Origin: Nocardia jejuensis NBRC 103114 | GTDB lineage: Bacteria; Actinomycetota; Actinomycetes; Mycobacteriales; Mycobacteriaceae | DNA length: 64,000 nt | Reading direction: 5' to 3' | NCBI RefSeq assembly: GCF_001613145.1 | Contig: NZ_BDBU01000005.1 | Coordinates: 248,001 to 312,000 of the forward strand | Notes under the pieces: generated by a model | Database searches by the model: none | What the model was told of the DNA's origin: nothing | The model's input: only the letters and a program-made list of their open reading frames with translations | Made by a program: the position numbers and the translations under genes | Shown: piece by piece, positions 44,102 to 53,591 of the stretch | How positions within the stretch are numbered: the first letter of the stretch is position 1 | How the letters are laid out: every line of letters begins with the position of its first letter

Positions 44102-45448
44102 TCAGTGCCAGGTGTCCTCGAGCATGCGCGGCTTGCACGCCTGCCAGGCTCCGGCCAGCAGCACCAGCACCGCGACCACGAGGAAGCCGAACGGCGCCAG
44201 CCAACCTCCGGTCATCGAGTGCAGCGTGCCGAACAGCAGCGGGCCCACACATGCCACGAGGTAGCCGACGCCCTGGGTGAAACCGGACAGGGCGGCCGAG
44301 CCGGCGGCCGAACGGGTACGCAGGTTGATCAGCGTCAGCGCCATCGGGAAGGTCGAGGGCCCAAGTCCCAGGAGCACCACCCACAGCAGCGGTGCGCTCA
44401 TCGGAGCGATCAGCAATCCCGCGAAACCCGCGAAAAAGAAGACCGCACAACCGATCACGACGGGGAACGGATTGCGCATGCGGCCGGTGACGATGGGCGC
44501 GGACAGCGCCGCCACCAGACCGATCAGGGCGAAGATGCCGACCATGCTGCCGCCGTACGCGGCGCTGGCGCCGGCGTCGGAGAAGATCGAGGGCATCCAG
44601 GCGAACATGGAATAGGTGATCAGCGAGGTCATGCCGAACATCAGGGCCATGCCCCAGGCCAGCGGCGACCGCCACACCTGACCGGTGGCCTCGACGGGGG
44701 CGACGGGAATGTCGGTGCCGTCCGCGAGCGCGTGCTGACGACGCACCCGCAGCACGGCCAGCCACGGCAGCACGGCCAGGATCGGCAGCAGCGCCCACAC
44801 GCCCAGCGATACGCGCCACCCGTGCGACTCGGCGATCGGCACCGCGATCAGCGCCGGAACGACCGTGCCCAGCTGCACCATCACGATGTAGACCGAGGAC
44901 AGCAGCGCCAGTCGATCGGAGAAGTACCGTTTGACCAGCGGCGGGATCACCACGTTTCCGATGCCCATACCGGTCAGCGCCAGCGCGGAGAACGCCAGCA
45001 GCGACCAGGTGTCCGGCACGATCGAGCGCACCGCGGAACCGACCGCGGTCAGCACCATGGCGGTCAGCGCGGTGGCCTCCAGGCCCAGGCGGCGGGTCAG
45101 GAGTGGGGTGAGCAGGCCCGCGGCGGCGAACATCAGGGTCGGGATCATGCCGAACACGCCGACGACGGCGGTCGAATAGCCGATGTCGTCGCCGATGCGG
45201 GCCGCCAGCGGGGAGAAGGCGGTCACGGCGATGCGCAGGGTGAGCGCGGACATCAGGATCGCGGCCAGCACCAGCAGGCGGCCCTCGATCAGCGAACGCT
45301 TGCGCCGGGTGAGTGCTGCGGTCGATGCCGGATCCTGCGCGGTACGCGGGGGCTCCACGGCATGTCGCTGCTCGACGATCGCGTTCTTCCGGGAGGCAGA
45401 AGAAAGGCCCCCGGTGGGGGCCCCGGTCTCGTTCAAGGTCGCAGTCAC
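44102..45448 (-). CDS. MFS transporter, CynX/NimT-like
   Basis: 448 residues, about 12 membrane spans after a soluble N-terminal region of about 55 residues (RRKRSLIEGRLLVLAAILM). It resembles the CynX/NimT branch (SALTLRIAVTAFSPLAARIGDD and GIGNVVIPPLVKRYFSDR), whose members move cyanate, 2-nitroimidazole or unknown anions. GTG 45448 is used; the frame upstream has no ribosome site. It is divergent from a FadR-type regulator gene 43 bases away, which probably controls it. It starts upstream of, and is transcribed toward, the narK operon region but ends before the GlnR box, so it is not in that operon. Confidence 0.82.
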   Translation of the reverse strand: MTATLNETGAPTGGLSSASRKNAIVEQRHAVEPPRTAQDPASTAALTRRKRSLIEGRLLVLAAILMSALTLRIAVTAFSPLAARIGDDIGYSTAVVGVFGMIPTLMFAAAGLLTPLLTRRLGLEATALTAMVLTAVGSAVRSIVPDTWSLLAFSALALTGMGIGNVVIPPLVKRYFSDRLALLSSVYIVMVQLGTVVPALIAVPIAESHGWRVSLGVWALLPILAVLPWLAVLRVRRQHALADGTDIPVAPVEATGQVWRSPLAWGMALMFGMTSLITYSMFAWMPSIFSDAGASAAYGGSMVGIFALIGLVAALSAPIVTGRMRNPFPVVIGCAVFFFAGFAGLLIAPMSAPLLWVVLLGLGPSTFPMALTLINLRTRSAAGSAALSGFTQGVGYLVACVGPLLFGTLHSMTGGWLAPFGFLVVAVLVLLAGAWQACKPRMLEDTWH

Positions 45449-45491
45449 CGGGAAATCATAGGATGACCCGATGATGTGACGCAATGGAAAT

Positions 45492-46187
45492 GTGAGGCAC
45501 GGTACGCTGTTGCTCGTGCAACCAGTCCGGCGCACGAGCCTCATCGCCCAGGTGACAGAGCAGCTTCGTGCCGAAATCCGTTCCGGCCGTTGGCCCGTCG
45601 GCTCGCGTATCCCCACCGAGCCCGAGCTGACCGAACTCACCGGGACCGGTCGAAATACCGTCCGCGAAGCCGTCCAGGCGCTCGTGCATGCAGGCATGGT
45701 CGAACGAAGACAGGGTTCCGGGACGTATGTGACCTCCACGTCCACCCTCGGCGGCACGCTGACCGAGTACTTCGCCGACGCCCAGCAGCGCGACATCCTC
45801 GAACTGCGCCAGGCACTGGATACCACCGCGGCCTCGCTCGCGGCCAGTCGGCGCGACGAGACCGATATCGCCGAGCTACGACGGCTGCTGGAGGAACGCC
45901 GGCTCACCTGGGACGCCGACTTCGACACCGCCATCGCGGCCGACGTGCAACTGCACCGCGCCATCGTGGTCGCCAGCCACAACGCGGTGTACCTCGAGTT
46001 CTACGACTCGCTGCTGCCCGTCATCGAGGCCGGGATCCGCTCCCGCTCCGAACGCGCGGGCGAGGCGTACCACGCCGAGCACACCGAACTCGTGCAGGCG
46101 GTCATCGACGGGGACCCCGAGCGGGCGGCCCGCACGGCCGACTGCTTCCTCGGCTCGCTCATCGCCGAATACCCGGACGCGCGATAG
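45492..46187 (+). CDS. FadR/GntR-family regulator
   Basis: 231 residues. GntR winged helix (LIAQVTEQLRAEIRSGRWPVGSRIPTEPELTELTGTGRNTVREAVQALVHAGMV, about 17-75) plus a C-terminal FCD ligand domain of about 130 residues (ELRQALDTTAASLAA ... DVQLHRAIVVASHN ... EAYHAEHTELVQAVIDGD), with Asp/His residues likely to hold a metal. GTG 45492 is used; GTG 45516 also precedes the domain. It is divergent from the CynX/NimT-like MFS gene, and a loose inverted repeat, ATCAT-n11-ATGAT (45455-45475), lies between them. Confidence 0.85.
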   Translation: MRHGTLLLVQPVRRTSLIAQVTEQLRAEIRSGRWPVGSRIPTEPELTELTGTGRNTVREAVQALVHAGMVERRQGSGTYVTSTSTLGGTLTEYFADAQQRDILELRQALDTTAASLAASRRDETDIAELRRLLEERRLTWDADFDTAIAADVQLHRAIVVASHNAVYLEFYDSLLPVIEAGIRSRSERAGEAYHAEHTELVQAVIDGDPERAARTADCFLGSLIAEYPDAR

Positions 46188-46196
46188 TAATTCCGG

Positions 46197-46222
46197 GTAA
46201 CCGAAAGGTCACCGCGCGAAAG
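46197..46222 (+). promoter_or_regulatory. Possible GlnR-type half boxes upstream of second narK
   Basis: GTAAC-n6-GTCAC-n5-GAAAG. The GTCAC-GAAAG pair is a degenerate GlnR half-site 161-176 bases before ATG 46383. It is weaker than the box at 43971-44007. Confidence 0.35.
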
Positions 46223-46382
46223 TCCCGGAGGTGAGCCGGAATTGCCCCGGTCGTCACCGAAAGCCATGCCGGCGTAATCAGCACTTCGTACGGTTGTCTC
46301 GACCGCAGCGACTCCCCGGTACACATTTTCGTACCGGGAGATCGCGATGAGGGCGGTAGACAGCTCGAGAGGAAAGCTGCTC

Positions 46383-47834
46383 ATGGCAACCGTGGCGACG
46401 CCGGAAACGACGATGGACTATCAGAAGCGCGGGCGCTGGCTCGATCGCTGGGAGCCCGACAATACGGAATTCTGGGAAAACGGGGGAAAACGAACGGCCC
46501 GCAAGAATTTGATCTTCTCCGTATTCGCGGAGAATCTCGGATTCAGCATCTGGGTCATCTGGGGCAGCGTCGTCACCGCCATGGGGGCGGCCGGATTCGC
46601 GTTCCTCAAGGGACCGGACGCGGTCAGCAACGCTCTGCTGCTGACCTCCACGCCCACGCTCGTCGGTGCGGCACTGCGCATTCCGTACACCTTCGCCATC
46701 CCGCGCTTCGGCGGGCGGGCGTTCACCGTCTTCAGCGCGGGCATGCTGCTGTTGCCCACGCTCGGCCTGGCCTACTTCATCAATCAGCCCGATACGCCCA
46801 TGTGGGTGTTCATGCTGCTGGCCGCGACCGCGGGCGTCGGCGGCGGTAACTTCTCCTCCTCGATGGCCAATATCAACTTCTTCTTCCCCGAGGGCAAGAA
46901 GGGCACGGCGCTGGGCATCAATGCCGCGGGCGGCAATCTCGGTGTGGCACAGACGCAGTTGTTCGTGCCGCTGATCATCACCCTCGGCACGCACATCCTG
47001 GCCAAGGATCCGGCGGGCTACCGCTTCGGCATCACCCTGGCGGTGCTCATGTGGATCCCGCTGATCCTGATCGCCATGGTCGGCGCGCTGCGCTACATGG
47101 ACTCCATCTCCGGCGCGAAATCCGATGGCAAGTCGTACAAACTGGCGCTGACCAACCGGCACACCTGGGTGATGGCCGTGCTCTACATCGGCACCTTCGG
47201 CTCGTTCATCGGCTTCTCCTTCGCCTTCCCGACGCTGCTCAAGGCCAACTTCCCCAGCCTCGCCAAGATCGGCTGGATGGGCACGCTCGGCAATCTCGCC
47301 TTCCTCGGCGCACTCGTGGGATCCATGAGCCGGCCCTTCGGCGGCTGGATCTCGGACAAGGTCGGCGGCGCGAAGATGACGCTGTACGTGTTCGGCGGCA
47401 TGGCCGTGTCCACGCTGCTGATCATGGCGTCGCTCTCGGTGAAGAGCTTTCCGCTGTACCTGATCTCGTTCCTGCTGCTGTTCGTCCTCACCGGCATCGG
47501 CAACGGCTCCACCTATCGGATGATCCCGACCATCTTCACCGCCGAGGCGCGGCGGCGCGCCTCGGAAACCGGGCAGGACATCGGCGAGGCGCTGGCCTCG
47601 GCCAAGCGGCAGGCCGGTGCGGCCATCGGCGTGATCGGAGCGGTCGGCGCGTCCGGCGGCTGGATCGTGCAGCAGGCACTGCGGCTGTCCAATGTGCACT
47701 ACGGCAGCATGAGCCCGGCCTTCTGGGGATACGCCGTCGTGTATCTCGCCATGGCCGGGACGGTGTGGTGGTTCTACCTGCGCTCGTCCTTCGCGGCGGA
47801 CCGGTCCCCCTCGCTGGCCTACGCCAACGTGTAG
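46383..47834 (+). CDS. Second NarK-type nitrate/nitrite transporter
   Basis: 483 residues, MFS with about 12 spans. NarK motifs GVGGGNFSSSMANINFFFP and GIGNGSTYRMIPTIF are intact, and LRIPYTFAIPRFGG carries the substrate Arg. It differs clearly from the narK at 42355-43845, so the two are distinct paralogues; one may suit nitrate uptake and the other nitrite export or exchange for NarGHJI. ATG 46383 follows GAGAGGAAAG; ATG 46347 is an in-frame alternative. It is monocistronic and ends at a strong hairpin at 47910-47955. The upstream FadR gene lies on the same strand 195 bases away. Confidence 0.88.
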   Translation: MATVATPETTMDYQKRGRWLDRWEPDNTEFWENGGKRTARKNLIFSVFAENLGFSIWVIWGSVVTAMGAAGFAFLKGPDAVSNALLLTSTPTLVGAALRIPYTFAIPRFGGRAFTVFSAGMLLLPTLGLAYFINQPDTPMWVFMLLAATAGVGGGNFSSSMANINFFFPEGKKGTALGINAAGGNLGVAQTQLFVPLIITLGTHILAKDPAGYRFGITLAVLMWIPLILIAMVGALRYMDSISGAKSDGKSYKLALTNRHTWVMAVLYIGTFGSFIGFSFAFPTLLKANFPSLAKIGWMGTLGNLAFLGALVGSMSRPFGGWISDKVGGAKMTLYVFGGMAVSTLLIMASLSVKSFPLYLISFLLLFVLTGIGNGSTYRMIPTIFTAEARRRASETGQDIGEALASAKRQAGAAIGVIGAVGASGGWIVQQALRLSNVHYGSMSPAFWGYAVVYLAMAGTVWWFYLRSSFAADRSPSLAYANV

Positions 47835-47909
47835 GAGCGACGCTCGGGCTAAGGGAGATCTGCCCGAAACCGCTGTCCCGCAATGACATAATTCTCTGCG
47901 CCACCGAAA

Positions 47910-47955
47910 AACGCTGTCGCGCCGGACGATTCGATTCGTCCGGCGCGACAGCGTT
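47910..47955. terminator. 20-bp perfect stem terminator
   Basis: A perfect 20-bp stem with loop TTCGAT, GC-rich, 76 bases after the NarK stop and 49 before the convergent TIGR02569 stop. It lacks a T-tail but serves either strand. Confidence 0.75.
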
Positions 47956-48003
47956 CGTGGTGCAGGGCTTATCGCGATGCGGTCCTGGCAGCTGCGCCGA
48001 GCG

Positions 48004-48861
48004 CTAGAGCATCAATCGGATCATGTCGGCGGTGTGCGCCAGGCCGGGAAACGCCTCTTCGGTGGATCGAGGGTGCAGGGCGTGCACCGCGAGGCGGAAC
48101 ATGACCGCGCGCACCAGCATCTGCGGCCACTCGGGCAGGTCACCCCAGCGTTGCAGCAGGCCGTCGTCGCCACCGCCCCAGGACAGCGCATCCACCACGA
48201 TCACGGCGGCGGCCCACGGCGCGGGCCGCCAGTACGGGGTGATGTCGGTCAGACCGGGCGCGAAAGCGCCTGCGAAGAGCACTGTTCCGAACAGATCGCC
48301 GTGCACCAGCTGCGCGGGGGTGACGACGGGTTTGCGCAGCGTCGAGAGCTGGGTGATCAGGTGCAGACTGCGATCTCCGTCCGGAGAGGTGGACGGGAGC
48401 AGGCCGCCCATCTTGAGGCTGCGCAGCGGAACCGCCTCCCACGCGGCACGATCGGCCGCCGCGAAGACGTCCACATCCACCCACGGCGCGACCGGAGCCT
48501 GCGCGAGGAAGCGCGGCCGCTCGAGCGTGGCCGTCACCTGATGCAACCGCAGCGACACCGACACCACCTCGTCGTGCCGGGGCTCGGGCACGCCCTCGAG
48601 ATAGGTGTCCGCACGCCAACCCGATACGACATAGCGGCCGTCGGTGGCCCGGACCGGCCGGGCCAGCCGGATGCCGTCCACACGCAGCGTCTCGCGCACC
48701 TTCGCCGACCACGCGGCCCGCGCGTGATCGGTCACCGGGCTGAGCACGACATCGCCGCACCGCCAGCCACCGTCCCAGTTCCCCAATGGAACCGGCACGA
48801 TTTCTCGCAACCCGAATGTCGAGCGCACGTGTTCCGGAGGCTCCACAGCAATCATGGTCAC
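48004..48861 (-). CDS. TIGR02569-family actinobacterial protein
   Basis: 285 residues. Matches the actinobacteria-restricted family represented by Rv3205c: VRSTFGL...VPLGNWDGGWRCGDVVLSPV near the N-terminus, a VHGDLFGTVLFA segment that resembles the catalytic HGDL of aminoglycoside-phosphotransferase folds, and DITPYWRPAPWAAAVIVVDALSWGG. A distant kinase-like fold is possible but no activity is known. GTG 48861 is used; ATG 48855 is equally likely. It restarts the conserved block that was broken at 2.6 kb, and it lies just downstream of moeZ on the same strand, as Rv3205c does relative to Rv3206c. Confidence 0.85.
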   Translation of the reverse strand: MTMIAVEPPEHVRSTFGLREIVPVPLGNWDGGWRCGDVVLSPVTDHARAAWSAKVRETLRVDGIRLARPVRATDGRYVVSGWRADTYLEGVPEPRHDEVVSVSLRLHQVTATLERPRFLAQAPVAPWVDVDVFAAADRAAWEAVPLRSLKMGGLLPSTSPDGDRSLHLITQLSTLRKPVVTPAQLVHGDLFGTVLFAGAFAPGLTDITPYWRPAPWAAAVIVVDALSWGGGDDGLLQRWGDLPEWPQMLVRAVMFRLAVHALHPRSTEEAFPGLAHTADMIRLML

Positions 48862-49017
48862 GGGCGTACCGTACCGCTCATCCGGCTCTGCGGGACTTAA
48901 GGCGAGACTCGTGTGGCGCAAAAGTAACGTTGGCGACCGGCGGTCGGGTACAGCAATTATTCGCCCGTCCCCGGCGAGTTACCCGAAAGTTTCGAAATCA
49001 GTTCTTGCCGATCGGCA

Positions 49018-50205
49018 TCAGTACACCGGCAGCGACGGATCCACCTGGTTCGCCCAGGCGACGATTCCGCCCTGCAAATGTGTGGCATCGGAGAATCCGG
49101 CGTTCTTCAACGCCGCCAATGCTTCCGCCGAACGTATACCCGTCTTGCAGTGCAATACGATCGGAACATTCTGGGGCAGCTCGGCCAACGCGTCACCGGT
49201 CAGGATGCGGTCCTTGGGAATCAAGGTCGCGCCCTCGATGCGGACGATGTCCCACTCCACAGGCTCGCGCACGTCGATGATCGCCACGTCCTTACCCGCG
49301 TCGAGCATGTCCTTGAGCTCGCGGGCGGTGATGGTGGACCCGATCGCGGCGGCCTGGCCCTCCTCGGACACCACACCGCAGAAGGCGTCGTAGTCGATGA
49401 GCTCGGTGATCGGCTGACGCTCGGGATCGCGGCGCAGCTTGATGGTCCGGTAGGTCATGTCGAGTGCGTCGTAGACCATGAGCCGGCCCAGCAGGGGGTC
49501 ACCCATGCCGGTGATCAGCTTGATCGCCTCGGTCACCATGATCGAGCCGATGGAGGCGCACAGCACGCCGAGCACGCCGCCCTCGGCGCAGGAGGGGACC
49601 ATGCCCGGCGGCGGCGCTTCCGGGTACAGGTCGCGGTAGTTGAGGCCGCGCCCGTCCGGGGCGTCCTCCCAGAAGACCGATACCTGGCCCTCGAAGCGGT
49701 AGATCGAACCCCACACGTACGGCTTGTGCGCCAGCACCGCGGCGTCGTTCACCAGGTAGCGGGTGGCGAAGTTGTCGGTGCCGTCGACGATCAGGTCGTA
49801 CTGCTCGAAGAGCTCGATCGCGTTCTCGGGTTCGAGCCGAATCTTGTGCAGTTCCACGGTGATTCCGGAATTGATCTCCAGAATCGAATCACGCGCCGAA
49901 TCGGCCTTGGAGCGGCCGATATCGGATTCGCCGTGAATGATCTGCCGTTGCAGATTCGAGGCGTCCACCTCGTCGAATTCCACGATGCCGAGCGTCCCCA
50001 CACCCGCGGCCGCCAGATACAGCAGCGCCGGGGAGCCCAGCCCGCCCGCGCCGATGACCAGCACGCGGGCATTCTTCAAACGTTTCTGTCCGACCACACC
50101 CAGATCCGGGATGATCAGATGGCGGCTGTAGCGGGCGACCTCGTCCCGGGTCAGCTCCGCGGCCGGCTCCACCAGGGGCGGCAGGGACTGATGCGATGCT
50201 GGCAT
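49018..50205 (-). CDS. moeZ: MoeZ adenylyltransferase-sulfurtransferase
   Basis: 395 residues. E1-like ThiF/MoeB domain (LTRDEVARYSRHLIIPDLG; ATP loop GAGGLGSPALLYLAAAGVG near 45-63; DNLQRQ-type segment SNLQRQIIHG) joined to a C-terminal rhodanese domain whose active Cys is in LHCKTGIRSAEAL near residue 358. It adenylates and thiolates sulfur carriers such as CysO and MoaD-like proteins, linking cysteine and Moco synthesis. It closely matches Rv3206c, including the start (SLPPLVEPA), which supports ATG 50205 over ATG 50223. Cytoplasmic. Confidence 0.93.
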   Translation of the reverse strand: MPASHQSLPPLVEPAAELTRDEVARYSRHLIIPDLGVVGQKRLKNARVLVIGAGGLGSPALLYLAAAGVGTLGIVEFDEVDASNLQRQIIHGESDIGRSKADSARDSILEINSGITVELHKIRLEPENAIELFEQYDLIVDGTDNFATRYLVNDAAVLAHKPYVWGSIYRFEGQVSVFWEDAPDGRGLNYRDLYPEAPPPGMVPSCAEGGVLGVLCASIGSIMVTEAIKLITGMGDPLLGRLMVYDALDMTYRTIKLRRDPERQPITELIDYDAFCGVVSEEGQAAAIGSTITARELKDMLDAGKDVAIIDVREPVEWDIVRIEGATLIPKDRILTGDALAELPQNVPIVLHCKTGIRSAEALAALKNAGFSDATHLQGGIVAWANQVDPSLPVY

Positions 50206-50344
50206 CGTTCGCAGACTCCTCATTCGAATTCGCCGACAACGGTGCTTCGCGAGCCGGCTCGGTGCGACCACACGTGCAACACCGCCGCCCGGATCGTTCT
50301 TCCCCATTGCGGCGCGGACCTGTCCTGCAGCCTAAAGCAGCAGG

Positions 50345-51457
50345 CTAGGCCCGCGGATACGGCCAGGGGTTGAACTTGCAGGTCTTGCCGTCCATGGGCA
50401 CCACGCCGTCCGGGTCCAGCTTCGCGATGTCGTTGTTCCTGGTGCCGAAGGTCTGCTGCATCATCACCGGGGCCAGGCTGCCGTCGGTCTCGCACGGCTG
50501 ATGCTCGTGATAGCCGATCGCGTGACCCACCTCGTGGTTGATCTGGTACTGCCGATACGACCCGACATCTCCTTCGAAGGCGACCGCGCCGCGCACCCAG
50601 CGCACCTCCGAGAGCATGACGCGGCCGAGATCGGCGTTGTAACAGGAGGAGTCGATCGGGATCTCGAAACCACAGGCCTTGCGAGTGGAGTCCCGCGAGG
50701 TCAGCGAGATGCGGAAATCCGGGTTGCCGTTGTCGATGCGGCGGAACGCGAAACGCGAATCATGGGTCCAGCTCTTGGGATTGGAGAGGGTCGCGTCCAC
50801 CATCTTGCCCACCGCGTAGTCACCGCCGAAGTCGGAGGTGTCCACGCCGTCCTCGATCTCGACGGTGTAGTTGAAGATGTGCTCGGTGCCGATGCCGAAC
50901 TGCGCGCCCGCGCCGGGCACCACATGCCAAGCGCCCGTTCCGGTATCGGTGAAGGGCCCGCCGCCGGGCACCGCGCCGCTGGCCAGATCGACGGGGAACT
51001 TGCCGTCGCCCCGGGGCGGGGCGCCGCCGATGATTCCGGCCTTGTCGTTGTGCTCGCTCAAGCGCCCGAAGCCCGGCATACCGGTGACGGTGTCGGCATT
51101 GCCGCTGAACACGTCCACACCGACCAGCACGGTGATCATCAGCAGCACCGGCAGCGCGTACGCGCGCCAGCCGTACGCCGAGACGAAGCGGCCCAGGGCG
51201 CTCTGCTTCTTGGTCTCGCGGTCCGGGCGGGGCCGGGCCGCGCCCTCGGGCGGGGCGGTCGGATCCCAGCGGGCTCGCAGCGGCTGATCGGACAGCGGGA
51301 TCGGGAGCCGATCCTCGGCCAGGACCGGGAGTCCCGCTCCGGGCGTCCGGGATTCGTCGCTTCCGGCGGCCGGACCCTCGTCGGCGTACATACCGAGGGG
51401 GTCGTAGATCGGTCCGGTCGGTCTGCCTCGTCGCTTGGCACCGTCGGTCACACCCAC
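50345..51457 (-). CDS. DUF3152 membrane-anchored metalloprotease-like protein
   Basis: 370 residues. A disordered Pro/Arg-rich cytoplasmic part (1-90) leads to one membrane span (LPVLLMITVLVGVDVF, about 105-120), then an extracytoplasmic domain with HEVGHAIGYHEH near residue 316. This HExxHxxGxxH pattern is the zinc site of metzincin-like proteases. Cys residues in KACGFEIPIDSSC and QPCETD could form disulfides. It matches Rv3207c in type and position. No protease activity is established for the family. GTG 51457 and GTG 51451 are both possible starts. Confidence 0.88.
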   Translation of the reverse strand: MGVTDGAKRRGRPTGPIYDPLGMYADEGPAAGSDESRTPGAGLPVLAEDRLPIPLSDQPLRARWDPTAPPEGAARPRPDRETKKQSALGRFVSAYGWRAYALPVLLMITVLVGVDVFSGNADTVTGMPGFGRLSEHNDKAGIIGGAPPRGDGKFPVDLASGAVPGGGPFTDTGTGAWHVVPGAGAQFGIGTEHIFNYTVEIEDGVDTSDFGGDYAVGKMVDATLSNPKSWTHDSRFAFRRIDNGNPDFRISLTSRDSTRKACGFEIPIDSSCYNADLGRVMLSEVRWVRGAVAFEGDVGSYRQYQINHEVGHAIGYHEHQPCETDGSLAPVMMQQTFGTRNNDIAKLDPDGVVPMDGKTCKFNPWPYPRA

Positions 51458-51682
51458 CAGACTCTCACAGAGCGGCCCCGCTCACGCACGTGCTGGGGAA
51501 GGTCCGGGATTGCTGCGAGATATCTCACCGGCAAAGCGGTAGATCTCACAAATTCGGACAACCGCAGCGAGATTGTGACCGGACTCGCATAATGGTGCGG
51601 TTATCAGCACATCGAATTTCGGAACCGGGATCGGCACCGGGCCCGCGAGCGAGTATCGTTCGTGGGATACCCGACGACATGA

Positions 51683-52399
<717 letters not shown>

Positions 52400-52428
52400 C
52401 TTCGCCGTAGTCCGGTCGAGAGAAGCAT

Positions 52429-52473
52429 CGAAAGAACTGCCCCGCCGAGATTCTCGGCGGGGCAGTTCTTTCG
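52429..52473. terminator. 21-bp perfect stem terminator between convergent genes
   Basis: A perfect 21-bp stem with a three-base loop (ATT), 30 bases after the TetR stop and 26 before the DUF3107 stop. The arms end in AAAG/CTTT, giving a short T-run in each direction. Confidence 0.85.
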
Positions 52474-52498
52474 GGCCTGAAGCTCGTTCGGCCGTGAA

Positions 52499-52726
52499 TT
52501 ACACGGCGGCGAAACCGACGCGGCCCGCGGAGGCGGGACCGATCTCGACGTAGGCGACCTTGGTGGCCTGGATCAGGTACTTGCGGCCCTTTTCGTCGGT
52601 CAGCGCCACGACGCCGGTCTCACCACTCAGCGCGCCGGTGACCAGTTTCTCGACCTCGTCGGGCGTCTGCGCGCTGTTGATGATCAGCTCACGCGGGCTA
52701 TCCGAAATACCGATCTTGACCTCCAC
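52499..52726 (-). CDS. DUF3107 small protein (TB9.4-like)
   Basis: 75 residues. Almost the whole chain is the DUF3107 fold: VEVKIGISDSPRELIINSAQ, then VEKLVTGALSG, LTDEKGRKYLIQATKVAYVEIG. Matches Rv3208A (TB9.4) in sequence type, size and place. GTG 52726 has GGAGG six bases upstream and is preferred over TTG 52732, which lies within two bases of that site. Function unknown; the family is restricted to actinobacteria. Confidence 0.9.
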   Translation of the reverse strand: MEVKIGISDSPRELIINSAQTPDEVEKLVTGALSGETGVVALTDEKGRKYLIQATKVAYVEIGPASAGRVGFAAV

Positions 52727-52835
52727 GGCCAACCTCCGAACCTAGAGTCCTGTGCTGTCTTGATCAGGCTAGTGCAGGGTGAGCGATGCCCGGCAGGGAG
52801 CGCCCTGCGCTCTCAGCGAACGGGAACGGCCCGGC

Positions 52836-53525
52836 CTAGCCCAGACCCAGCACTCGCATGCGCTCGGCGTGGCTGTCCTGCATGCGCTCGAACAGGGTCG
52901 CGATGCCGTTCAGATCGCCGGTGGCGCTCAGCACCAGGTCGGTGAGTTCGTCGCGCTGCGCCATCACGTACTGCGCCTGCGTGATCGCCTCGCCCAGCAG
53001 GCGGCGACCCCAGAGGGTGAGACGGTCACGCTCGGAGCGGTTCTGCTCGACCGCGGTGCGCACCTCGTCGATCACGAACTCCGAGTGCCGGGTCTCGGCG
53101 AGCACATCGCGGACCACTTCGGCGACCTCGGGAGCCAGGGCGTCGGCGATCTCGGTGTAGAAGTCGGCGGCGATGCCGTCACCGACGTAGAACTTGACCA
53201 TCGACTCCAACCAGGTGGAGGGGTCGGTGGAGGCGTGATACGCGTCCAGTGCCCGCACATAGGGGGCCATACCGTCGAACACGTCCACCCCGCGGTCCGA
53301 GAGCGCCCGCTCGAGGGTCTTGAAGTGGTCCATCTCGTTGGCGGCCATCTTCGCGACGGCCACCTTGCCGCGCAGCGTCGGCGACAACTTGGCCTCTTCG
53401 GCCAGACGGTAGAACGCGGAGATCTCACCGTAGGCGAGAACCGCGAACAGATCGGTGACGCCGGCTTCGGCGGCGTCGGGCGACCCCGCCTCGACGCCGA
53501 ACGCGGTAGACGAATTTGCTCCCAT
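52836..53525 (-). CDS. Ferritin-like fold protein (MiaE_2 family)
   Basis: 229 residues, mostly helical. AYGEISAFYRLAEEA (Glu near 35), MAANEMDHFKTLERAL (ExxH pair), GDGIAADFYTEIADAL and VLAETRHSEFVIDEV (ExxH) form a four-helix bundle with two ExxH-type metal sites, as in di-iron ferritin-like proteins and the MiaE tRNA hydroxylase relatives. Corresponds to Rv3210c. A di-iron oxidase or hydroxylase role is possible but not shown. ATG 53525. Confidence 0.85.
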   Translation of the reverse strand: MGANSSTAFGVEAGSPDAAEAGVTDLFAVLAYGEISAFYRLAEEAKLSPTLRGKVAVAKMAANEMDHFKTLERALSDRGVDVFDGMAPYVRALDAYHASTDPSTWLESMVKFYVGDGIAADFYTEIADALAPEVAEVVRDVLAETRHSEFVIDEVRTAVEQNRSERDRLTLWGRRLLGEAITQAQYVMAQRDELTDLVLSATGDLNGIATLFERMQDSHAERMRVLGLG

Positions 53526-53591
53526 GACTCCCCACAGTAGTCCGCCGCCGAGAGACGCATCGAGCCATCGGCGGCTGTGCACGCGGCGCGG

